Made by a program: the position numbers and the translations under genes. This document shows positions 1 to 5,759 of a DNA stretch of 6,436 bases, in pieces (the stretch's first letter is position 1; the number at the start of each line of letters is the position of its first letter). The DNA is from an uncultured Lachnospiraceae bacterium (GTDB taxonomy: Bacteria > Bacillota > Clostridia > Lachnospirales > Lachnospiraceae). Where the stretch lies: assembly GCA_946633495.1 (NCBI GenBank), contig CAMPAX010000133.1, forward strand, positions 1-6,436, written 5' to 3'. The notes beneath the pieces were generated by a model. That model was not told where the DNA came from. It saw only the letters and a list, made by a program, of their open reading frames with translations, and searched no databases.

Positions 1-51
1 GACTGCGAAGCAGGCGGGTTCGTCATCGGAGCCGTTCAGCACTGTGAATAA
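1..51 (+). CDS. possible C-terminal tail of an upstream gene (partial)
   Basis: Reading from base 1 gives 16 open codons (DCEAGGFVIGAVQHCE) ending in TAA at 49-51. The frame is open to the window edge, and the mix of hydrophobic and small residues looks protein-like. The tail is too short to assign to a family, and another frame also stays open to base 120, so this is only a plausible gene end. It would leave 112 bases before the peptidase gene, which has its own promoter there. No intrinsic terminator is visible after it. Confidence 0.3.
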   Translation, partial: DCEAGGFVIGAVQHCE

Positions 52-69
52 AGGAAACGCGAAGCCCCC

Positions 70-99
70 TCCCCCACAGAATTCTATGGCATCCCCCAC
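70..99 (+). repeat. TCCCCCAC direct repeat flanking the -35 region
   Basis: The octamer TCCCCCAC occurs at 70-77 and again at 92-99, 22 bases apart start to start, which is about two helical turns. The 8-base palindrome AGAATTCT (78-85) and the proposed -35 hexamer (86-91) lie between the copies. Such C-rich runs are out of keeping with the rest of the window. The spacing would suit a protein bound on one face of the DNA, but no regulator can be named and chance is possible. Confidence 0.4.
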
Positions 100-115
100 G
101 AAATCATGCTATAAT
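86..115 (+). promoter_or_regulatory. extended -10 sigma-A-type promoter for the M16C peptidase operon
   Basis: A perfect TATAAT lies at 110-115, preceded by TG at 107-108 with one base between, which makes a full extended -10 element. The best -35 is ATGGCA at 86-91 (four of six matches to TTGACA) with an 18-base spacer. The strong extended -10 compensates for the weak -35. Transcription would start near 122, giving a leader of about 42 bases that holds AAAGGAG at 151-157. It probably drives the peptidase, era and recO together. Confidence 0.75.
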
Positions 116-163
116 CAATAAGTTATATCCAAAAACCAACCATCTCTTGAAAAGGAGCATTTC

Positions 164-3079
164 ATGATCAGAGAATTGACCACATACACATCGGAGCAGG
201 AGCAGACTCTCCCGGAAGTAAATGGAACCGGCTATGTCTTTCGTCACAACAAAACAAAGGCCCGTATCATGGTGATCAAAAACGATGACAAGAACAAGGT
301 CTTTGCCATCGGCTTTCGGACTCCTCCCACGAATTCCAAGGGGATCCAGCATATCATCGAGCACACCGTCCTCTGCGGATCGAAGAAATATCCCGCAAAG
401 GATCCTTTTGTAGAACTTGCAAAAGGTTCGCTGAACACATTCCTGAACGCCATGACCTATTCCGACAAAACGGTTTATCCGATTGCCAGCTGCAATGATA
501 AGGACTTTCGGAATCTGACGGACGTTTATCTGGATGCGGTATTCCATCCGAATATCTATGACAAAGAAGAGATCTTCATGCAGGAAGGCTGGCATTACGA
601 GCTGGCCGATCAGGACAGCCCCCTGATCTACAACGGAGTTGTCTATAACGAGATGAAGGGCGTTTATTCCTCTCCGGACTCCGTGATCTCACGTTCCGCA
701 GGAAAATGTCTCTTCCCGGATTCCGTATATCAGCATGATTCCGGCGGAGACCCGAAGGAGATCCCGTCTCTGACAAGAGAAGAGTATCTGGAGTATCACG
801 CAGCCTATTATCACCCTTCAAACAGTTATATCTATCTGTACGGTGATCTGGATGTCGAGGAACAGCTGGAATATCTGGATCGGGAATATCTGTCTCACTA
901 TGATTATCTGGATGTGGATTCTTCGATCACCCTGCAGAAGGCTCCGGATGCTGTGATCACGGAGGAAGTCCCCTTTGCGCTGGCAGAGGGCGAGGATCCC
1001 TCGGAGAATGCATTTCTTACGTATAATGCGGTGATCGGAACCTCTCTGGATAAAAAGCTGAGGGTAGCCTTTGATGTGCTGTCCTACGTACTTCTGGACG
1101 CAGAAGGAGCGCCGGTGACCAAAGCGATCATCGATGCGGGACTTGCGGCGGATGTGGAAAGCTCCTATGACACAAGCATGCTGCAGCCGGTCTTCTCCAT
1201 CGTGGCGCATAATGCGGATGCGAAGAGGGAAGGGGAGTTCCGTAAGGTGCTTATGGATACACTCGCCGGGCTCGCGGAAAAAGGACTGGATAAAACAAGC
1301 CTTCGGGCTGCCATCCGCCGGTTTGAGTTCTCCCACAAGGAAGGGGATTTCGGACGGTATCCGAAGGGACTCATGCTTGGACTGGATGCTTTTGAAACCT
1401 GGCTTTACGATGATGAGAAGGCATTGGAACTCTTCTCCATGAACGAAGTGTATGAGGCTCTCGACGCAGCCGTGGATACGGATTATTTCGAGCAGCTGCT
1501 CCGTACCTGTCTGCTGGAGAATACACATGCAGCCTATATCACCGGAATTCCGGAGATCGGAAGAGATGCCCGGGAAGAAGAGGAATTACGGAACATCCTT
1601 GAGGAAAAGAGAGCGTCGCTCTCAAAAGAGGAGATCGGATCCATCGTTTCGGAGACGGAACATCTGAAGGAGTATCAGGGAGAGCCGTCGCCGGCAGTGG
1701 ATTTAGAGAAGATCCCGCTGCTTGCAAGAGAAGATATCGATAAAGAGGAACGGAAGCTCTGCAACCGTTTTTCAAAGATCGGCGAGACGGAACTGGTATC
1801 CCACCCGATCTTTACAAATGGCATAGAGTACCTTGACTTTTATTTTGATCTGTCGGATCTTACCACGGAGGAGATGCAGCTGGCGGCTTTGCTGGCAGAG
1901 ATCTATAAGTCCGTTCCCACAGAGAAATATACTCTTGAAGAGCTGACCACGGAAATGAACCTTCGTACCGGCGGGATATCGGTGTCTGCCGGGCTGCTTC
2001 CGAATGCGGAAAAAGCAGATTCTCCTCTTCGGTACTTCCTGACCCGCATAAAGACGCTGGAAGGCGAACTCCCGGCAGGACTTGATCTTCTGACCGAGGT
2101 GCTGGAGCATTCAAAGATCACGGATAAGAAAAGACTGGGGGAGATCATTGCCGAGCTTTATTCCGGACTTCGTTCGGACCTTCCGGGCGCCGGCCATGTG
2201 ACCGGGGCACTCCGGGCAAGGTCGTACGTTTCCGGAACCTATCGTCTGAAAGACGAGATGGAAGGCTTAGGGTATTACCGGTTTATCAGTGATCTGAATT
2301 CCGATTTTGAAAGGCGTTACGAGACCCTGGCCGACGATCTTATGACCCTGCAGAAGAAGATCCAGAGCAGAGCCAGAGTAAAGATCTCATATACTCATAA
2401 GGATGAGCCGAAGGAATCGGTTCGGGAAGGGATCTTTAGATTCCTCGGTACATTGTCAGAGGAACCCATGGGAGAGAAGACACCGCTTCCCGATACGGAG
2501 AAGAAAAATGAAGGACTTATCACAGCCGGCCAGGTTCAGTTTGTGGCAGGCGCATGGGACTTCAAGAAGGATGGACTTCCCTACACGGGAGCACTTCAGG
2601 TTCTGCAGACCATTTTCTCTTATGATTACCTCTGGATCAACGTCCGCGTGAAGGGCGGCGCATATGGCGCAATGTGTGATTTCGGAAGGGACGGGATCTC
2701 ATTCCTTACATCCTATCGGGATCCGAATCTTACGGAGACACTAAAGATCTACAGACAGGCGAAGGACTATGTCGAAAACTTTTCCTGCTCCGACCGGGAT
2801 ATGCTGAAATACATCATAGGAACCATCAGCAAGCTGGATAGTCCCATGAATCCTTCCACGGAAGGCCTGGTAAGCTTCTATGCATATCTGAACCATCGGA
2901 CGGATGAGGACAGACAGAAGGTTCGCAACGAGATCCTTGCGGCCGATCAGGAAACCATCCGCGGGCTGGCACCTTACCTTTCCGGAATGGATAAGGAAGC
3001 GGCGCTTGCTGTTGTCGGCTCCAGATCAAAGGTAGAAGGAGCGTCCGACCTGTTCGGAAGCGTGATAAACCTTCTGTAA
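164..3079 (+). CDS. M16C (PreP-like, insulinase-family) zinc metallopeptidase
   Basis: This 971-residue protein is full length for the M16C presequence-protease family, whose members degrade short unfolded peptides inside a closed two-bowl chamber. The inverted zinc motif is HIIEH at residues 63-67 (H63 and H67 bind zinc, E66 is the catalytic base). The third ligand is E163 in NEMKG, 96 residues after H67, which is the family spacing. The C-terminal half carries R828 and Y834 in RVKGGAYG, matching the substrate-binding Arg/Tyr pair that completes the active site in PreP. A charged helical linker lies near residues 465-530, between the two halves. There is no signal peptide, so it is probably cytoplasmic. 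The start is set by AAAGGAG (151-157) six bases upstream. All catalytic residues are present and the frame is intact. The natural substrate is not shown by the sequence, and the link to era downstream is positional only. Confidence 0.95.
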   Translation: MIRELTTYTSEQEQTLPEVNGTGYVFRHNKTKARIMVIKNDDKNKVFAIGFRTPPTNSKGIQHIIEHTVLCGSKKYPAKDPFVELAKGSLNTFLNAMTYSDKTVYPIASCNDKDFRNLTDVYLDAVFHPNIYDKEEIFMQEGWHYELADQDSPLIYNGVVYNEMKGVYSSPDSVISRSAGKCLFPDSVYQHDSGGDPKEIPSLTREEYLEYHAAYYHPSNSYIYLYGDLDVEEQLEYLDREYLSHYDYLDVDSSITLQKAPDAVITEEVPFALAEGEDPSENAFLTYNAVIGTSLDKKLRVAFDVLSYVLLDAEGAPVTKAIIDAGLAADVESSYDTSMLQPVFSIVAHNADAKREGEFRKVLMDTLAGLAEKGLDKTSLRAAIRRFEFSHKEGDFGRYPKGLMLGLDAFETWLYDDEKALELFSMNEVYEALDAAVDTDYFEQLLRTCLLENTHAAYITGIPEIGRDAREEEELRNILEEKRASLSKEEIGSIVSETEHLKEYQGEPSPAVDLEKIPLLAREDIDKEERKLCNRFSKIGETELVSHPIFTNGIEYLDFYFDLSDLTTEEMQLAALLAEIYKSVPTEKYTLEELTTEMNLRTGGISVSAGLLPNAEKADSPLRYFLTRIKTLEGELPAGLDLLTEVLEHSKITDKKRLGEIIAELYSGLRSDLPGAGHVTGALRARSYVSGTYRLKDEMEGLGYYRFISDLNSDFERRYETLADDLMTLQKKIQSRARVKISYTHKDEPKESVREGIFRFLGTLSEEPMGEKTPLPDTEKKNEGLITAGQVQFVAGAWDFKKDGLPYTGALQVLQTIFSYDYLWINVRVKGGAYGAMCDFGRDGISFLTSYRDPNLTETLKIYRQAKDYVENFSCSDRDMLKYIIGTISKLDSPMNPSTEGLVSFYAYLNHRTDEDRQKVRNEILAADQETIRGLAPYLSGMDKEAALAVVGSRSKVEGASDLFGSVINLL

Positions 3080-3096
3080 AAGAGCAGGAGGAGACC

Positions 3097-3117
3097 GACC
3101 GGAATTCAAGTCCGGTC
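3097..3117 (+). other. small hairpin in the peptidase-era spacer
   Basis: GACCGGA (3097-3103) pairs with TCCGGTC (3111-3117) around a 7-base loop. A competing register, AGACCG (3092-3097) with CGGTCT (3113-3118), is also possible. No T run follows, so it is not an intrinsic terminator. It ends six bases before the GGAG (3124-3127) of era, so it could modestly affect processing or ribosome access. Confidence 0.45.
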
Positions 3118-3132
3118 TGACATGGAGATATT

Positions 3133-4047
3133 ATGGAGCAAAATGAGACGTTTCATTCCGGCTTTGTTGCCCTGATCGGGCGGCCGAATGTCGGGAAATC
3201 AACCCTGATGAATGCACTGATCGGACAGAAGATCGCGGCGGTATCCGATCGCGCCCAGACAACGCGGAAGCGGATCCAGACGGTCTATACCTCAGAGGAG
3301 GGTCAGATCGTATTCCTGGATACGCCGGGGATTACCCGGGCGAAGAACAAGCTGGGCGACTATATGCTGGAGGTTTCCGGGAATGCCATGTCCGAGGTGG
3401 ATGTGATCCTCTGGCTGGTGGAACCCTCCACATTTATCGGTGCCGGAGAGCAGACGATCCTGGAACGGCTGCGGAAGGTGCGGATCCCTGTGGTCCTTTG
3501 CATCAATAAGACAGACACGGTCACGGCAGAGCAGCTGGCAAAATGCATCGATACCTATCGGAAGGAGATGGATTTTTCCGAGGTGGTTCCGGTTTCCGCT
3601 GTGGAGGAGAAGAATCTGGACGAGCTTCTGAAGGTGTTGTTCGGAAAACTTCCGGAAGGTCCCATGTTCTATGATGCGGATACGGTGACAGACGAGCGGA
3701 TGCGGGATATCGCAGCGGAGCTGATCCGGGAACAGGCACTGAAGCATTTGGATAAGGAAGTGCCCCACGGCATTGCGGTTCTGATCGACCGGTTCAGCGA
3801 GCGGGAGGACGGAAGCCTTACGGATATTGATGCGACCATTGTCTGCGAACGGGATTCCCATAAAGGCATCATCATCGGAAAAAAAGGCACCATGCTTCGG
3901 AAGATCGGCACTGCGGCAAGGCACGAGATCGAAGACATGCTGGAACAGCAGGTGAATCTGAAACTCTTCGTAAAGGTACGTCCGGACTGGAGAGATAACG
4001 CAATGCTTCTGAAGGAGTACGGATATCTGAATCCGAAGAAGAAATAA
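3133..4047 (+). CDS. era: GTPase Era, ribosome small-subunit assembly factor
   Basis: Era binds the 3' end of 16S rRNA and assists late 30S maturation, acting in the cytoplasm and at the membrane. The 304 residues are typical of the family. The GTPase domain shows G1 GRPNVGKST (16-24), G2/switch I RAQTTR (40-45), G3 DTPG (63-66), G4 NKTD (125-128) and G5 SA (155-156). The C-terminal KH RNA-binding domain carries its GXXG loop as GKKG (249-252), followed by the conserved KVRPDWRDN stretch near 281-289. GGAG at 3124-3127 lies five bases before the ATG. The gene follows the peptidase by 53 bases and precedes recO by 42, with no promoter visible in either gap, so it is probably in the same transcript. 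Nothing is missing or unusual. EngA and other Era-like GTPases are excluded by the single G domain plus KH domain. Confidence 0.98.
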   Translation: MEQNETFHSGFVALIGRPNVGKSTLMNALIGQKIAAVSDRAQTTRKRIQTVYTSEEGQIVFLDTPGITRAKNKLGDYMLEVSGNAMSEVDVILWLVEPSTFIGAGEQTILERLRKVRIPVVLCINKTDTVTAEQLAKCIDTYRKEMDFSEVVPVSAVEEKNLDELLKVLFGKLPEGPMFYDADTVTDERMRDIAAELIREQALKHLDKEVPHGIAVLIDRFSEREDGSLTDIDATIVCERDSHKGIIIGKKGTMLRKIGTAARHEIEDMLEQQVNLKLFVKVRPDWRDNAMLLKEYGYLNPKKK

Positions 4048-4089
4048 AGTAACCATTCACAGCCAAACCTTTGAGAGAAGGAGGAATCC

Positions 4090-4728
4090 ATGCAGGATGA
4101 ATTGACAGTCAGGGGGATCGTCCTGACGGTGACTCAGCTTGGAGAATATGATAAAAGGCTGGTGGTTCTTACGGAACAGTTGGGGAAGATCACTGTTTTT
4201 GCCAACGGCGCAAGGCGGAAGAACAGTCGGTTTGCGGCGGTGACCCAGAGCTTTACCATGGGAAGCTTTACGGTACGGCCGGGTAAAAATACCTACACTC
4301 TGTGCGAGGCGGTGCTGGAGCGATCATTTTTAGATCTCACGATGGATGTGGAACAGTATGCCTCAGCCTCCTACTGCTGTGAATTGATGGATTATTTCAC
4401 ACGGGAGGGCGTCGGCGGGAAGGATGAGCTGAATCTTCTGTATATGGCGTTCATGGCGCTGCTTTCCGGTACCCCCGGGGCAAAGGCGGTCAGAGCTGCA
4501 TTTGCGATCAAACTCCTGGATATAGAGGGAGAAATGCCGCGGGAGACGGAGGCGGCAGCGGTGCAGTACGTGCTGTCCTGTCCCATCAGCAAGACATTTC
4601 TGTTCCGCGCAGGAGAGGACAGCGTAAAGCAGCTGGAGCAGTCGGCGAAAAAGGAGTTAAATCGAGTGATGGATTATCCGCTTCGGTCCGAGGCGATCCT
4701 TCAAAGTTTGGAGAAACTTAAGCCATAG
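4090..4728 (+). CDS. recO: recombination mediator RecO, short form without zinc finger
   Basis: RecO works with RecR to load RecA onto SSB-coated single-stranded DNA in gap repair. The N-terminal OB fold covers about residues 1-80, with the family signatures GIVLTVTQLGEYDKRLVVLT (9-28) and ITVFANGARR (34-43). A helical C-terminal domain follows. At 212 residues it is shorter than the usual 240-260. The lost part is the Cys-rich zinc-finger segment that in most Gram-positive RecO proteins sits between the LLDIEGEMP-like stretch (142-150) and the AVQYVLSCP-like helix (157-165). Only about six residues join these here, and there is no CXXC pair (cysteines only at 72, 96, 97 and 164). The frame is intact, so this looks like a compact variant and not a broken gene. 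AAGGAGG (4078-4084), five bases before the ATG, fixes the start. It directly follows era, as in many Firmicutes. Confidence 0.92.
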   Translation: MQDELTVRGIVLTVTQLGEYDKRLVVLTEQLGKITVFANGARRKNSRFAAVTQSFTMGSFTVRPGKNTYTLCEAVLERSFLDLTMDVEQYASASYCCELMDYFTREGVGGKDELNLLYMAFMALLSGTPGAKAVRAAFAIKLLDIEGEMPRETEAAAVQYVLSCPISKTFLFRAGEDSVKQLEQSAKKELNRVMDYPLRSEAILQSLEKLKP

Positions 4729-4730
4729 AG

Positions 4731-4760
4731 CCGAGGCACCATGTTCCGGATGCCCGGTTT
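4731..4760 (+). terminator. possible weak terminator after recO
   Basis: CCG-GGCA (4731-4738, with A4734 bulged) can pair with TGCCCGG (4751-4757) around a 12-base loop, and TTT follows at 4758-4760. The stem is short and the T run is minimal, so termination would be inefficient at best. Its place, right after the recO stop and before a new promoter, is what makes it plausible. Confidence 0.3.
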
Positions 4761-4762
4761 AT

Positions 4763-4781
4763 GATCCTTCAGAGGAGGATC
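4763..4781 (+). other. hairpin containing an orphan AGGAGG
   Basis: GATCCTTC (4763-4770) pairs with GGAGGATC (4774-4781) around an AGA loop, with one G-U pair. The 3' side overlaps a perfect Shine-Dalgarno hexamer AGGAGG (4773-4778), but no ATG, GTG or TTG lies at a workable distance; the next candidate, TTG at 4795, is 16 bases away. No T run follows. It may add to the weak terminator or be a relic of a lost gene start. Confidence 0.35.
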
Positions 4782-4794
4782 CGTTAAATAATCC

Positions 4795-4823
4795 TTGAAA
4801 TCCTGTGGAAATGAATGTACAAT
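4795..4823 (+). promoter_or_regulatory. sigma-A-type promoter for the lipoprotein gene
   Basis: TTGAAA (4795-4800) and TACAAT (4818-4823) each match consensus at five of six bases and are separated by exactly 17 bases. Transcription would start near 4830. The ATG at 4815 therefore falls inside the promoter and cannot be the start for this transcript. It separates the lipoprotein (and perhaps glyQS) from the era-recO transcript. Confidence 0.75.
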
Positions 4824-4846
4824 ACCTTTTGTTTCGGAACTCATGA

Positions 4847-4866
4847 TTTTCTGAGGACTCAGAAAA
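4847..4866 (+). promoter_or_regulatory. perfect 20-base inverted repeat, candidate operator in the lipoprotein leader
   Basis: TTTTCTGAGGACTCAGAAAA is a perfect palindrome of two 9-base arms around a 2-base centre. It lies about 17-36 bases downstream of the predicted transcription start and ends 29 bases before the chosen lipoprotein start. Position and symmetry suit a repressor roadblock. The left side matches the CodY box AATTTTCWGAAAATT at 11 of 15 bases (4845-4859), which is suggestive only. As RNA it would fold into an 8-bp stem with loop GGAC, and no T run follows, so it is not a + strand terminator. Confidence 0.5.
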
Positions 4867-4895
4867 AGTTGATGAAAAGAGATATGGCAGGAACG

Positions 4896-5669
4896 ATGAA
4901 AAGACGATATGGAAAAAGACTTCTCTCACTTCTGCTGCCGATGCTTCTGGGGCTTGCCCTGATCGGGTGCGGGAAAGAGGAAGAGGTTACCTCCGAGGTG
5001 ATCGTGGAGCAGGATTACATAGGACCTGTGGCGACGAATACCATTCGTGTGGATCGAAATGGTAAGATCACGGAGATCGCAGTGGAGGATTATTCTGAAA
5101 TTCAGTATGATCTGAAAGAGCTGGAGCGGTTTATCCGCGAAGAGATCAGGGCGTATAACCGAAAAAAGGGCGTAGATAAGGTGGCTTTTCTGCAGATCCG
5201 GGAAGAGGGTACGGTGATCAAGACCGCTATTTCTTATACGGATCTGGAAGCATTTAACGATTTTAACCGTATGAATGTGAAGCTTTCGGTATACAGTGCC
5301 GAGACAGCGGACCGTGTTGCAGAGGAGGAGGCGAAGCAGCATGCGGTGGAGGATGAGGAGAAAAAGGAACTATCCGAAACCGAGCTTGCGGAGGCCGGCT
5401 ATGATCCCTCTACGCTGGATGAAGATGCTCAGACCGTGATCGAAGAAAAGGCGGTAAAAGCAACATTTACGGATGCGAACGGAAATACCGTAAGTTCCGA
5501 TGCCATCAGCGCAAATGAGAATATGATGATCGTTACGGATGAGAAGCTGGCGGTGGAAGCCGCAGACGGAAAGCTTCTTTACACCAACAATCACGCGGCC
5601 ATAAGCGACGGCGTCGCAAGAACCGACGGAGAAGGAACTGCCATTGTAGTGCTGTTCCTGGGAATCTGA
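4896..5669 (+). CDS. predicted lipoprotein of unknown function
   Basis: With the start at 4896 the product has 257 residues. It opens with a classic lipoprotein signal: basic n-region MKRRYGKR (1-8), hydrophobic core (9-23) and lipobox LIGC with Cys25 as the lipidated residue, so it should be anchored on the outer face of the membrane. Residues 48-66 look like a beta hairpin and 72-91 like an amphipathic helix; a strand pair and helix containing AFNDFN (119-124) follow. A Glu/Lys-rich, probably helical segment spans about 135-185, and a beta-rich C-terminus ends in VVLFLGI. It resembles lipoproteins found beside recO or glyQS in Lachnospiraceae (recalled, not searched); no function is known to me. 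Start choice: the in-frame ATG at 4815 lies within the promoter, 4872 and 4884 lengthen the n-region without a good ribosome site, and 4896 has AGGA (4889-4892) at a rather short three-base spacing. All sites are weak, so 4872 or 4884 remain possible. Confidence 0.8.
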   Translation: MKRRYGKRLLSLLLPMLLGLALIGCGKEEEVTSEVIVEQDYIGPVATNTIRVDRNGKITEIAVEDYSEIQYDLKELERFIREEIRAYNRKKGVDKVAFLQIREEGTVIKTAISYTDLEAFNDFNRMNVKLSVYSAETADRVAEEEAKQHAVEDEEKKELSETELAEAGYDPSTLDEDAQTVIEEKAVKATFTDANGNTVSSDAISANENMMIVTDEKLAVEAADGKLLYTNNHAAISDGVARTDGEGTAIVVLFLGI

Positions 5670-5691
5670 TGCAGCTTCCGGTCAGGGACAG
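5652..5691 (+). other. long stem-loop over the lipoprotein stop codon
   Basis: CTGTTCCTG (5652-5660) pairs with CAGGGACAG (5683-5691), nine pairs with one G-U. Inside it GGAA (5661-5664) pairs with TTCC (5676-5679), and CTG (5666-5668) with CAG (5672-5674), leaving a 3-base bulge on the 3' side. The TGA stop (5667-5669) sits in the apical part. What follows is AACGTAAAAA, not a T run, so it is not a standard intrinsic terminator. It may protect the 3' end of the lipoprotein message or mark a processing site before glyQS. Confidence 0.5.
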
Positions 5692-5702
5692 AACGTAAAA
5701 AC

Positions 5703-5719
5703 CTTTGAATGATTCAAAG
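5703..5719 (+). promoter_or_regulatory. 17-base 8-1-8 palindrome upstream of glyQS
   Basis: CTTTGAATGATTCAAAG is a perfect inverted repeat of two 8-base arms around one central base, 40 bases before the glyQS start codon. The inner 15 bases have the 7-1-7 layout and AATnATT core of Fur-family operators; they match the PerR box TTATAATNATTATAA at 10 of 14 defined positions. No convincing promoter is visible around it, so an operator role is uncertain. As RNA it would be a weak A/U-rich 7-bp hairpin. Read on the - strand it is followed by GGTTTTT, but there is no - strand gene to terminate. Confidence 0.4.
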
Positions 5720-5759
5720 ATCAACGGAAACAGAAAGAAGATAAGGATAGGAAAAGAAC

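Noticed and set aside
818..1528. 236-codon open frame on the - strand opposite the peptidase gene
   Set aside because: Antisense to a clear M16C coding region, with no family resemblance and no convincing start signals. The same applies to the other frames overlapping the five real genes.
3080..3132. Intrinsic terminator between the peptidase and era
   Set aside because: The GACCGGA hairpin has no T run after it, so read-through into era is expected.
3292..4056. 254-codon open frame on the - strand opposite era
   Set aside because: It lies wholly over era, whose G motifs and KH domain are unmistakable. Its translation is rich in His, Leu and Arg with no recognisable domain, as expected of a shadow of biased codon use.
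4741..4764. Seven-residue open frame after recO with GAGG upstream
   Set aside because: It is too short to support and overlaps the weak hairpins. Nothing indicates an amino-acid-specific leader peptide.
4815..4895. N-terminal extension of the lipoprotein to the ATG at 4815
   Set aside because: The ATG falls inside the predicted promoter and would put 27 extra residues ahead of a complete lipoprotein signal.
5670..5759. T-box or glycine riboswitch ahead of glyQS
   Set aside because: The 90-base spacer lacks the T-box core (AGGGTGGnACCGCG type) and is too short for a full T-box. No glycine riboswitch core was seen either.
5676..5759. Separate sigma-A promoter for glyQS
   Set aside because: I tried several TTGAAT, TTCAAA and TTCCGG -35-like hexamers. 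None has an acceptable -10 at 16-18 bases.
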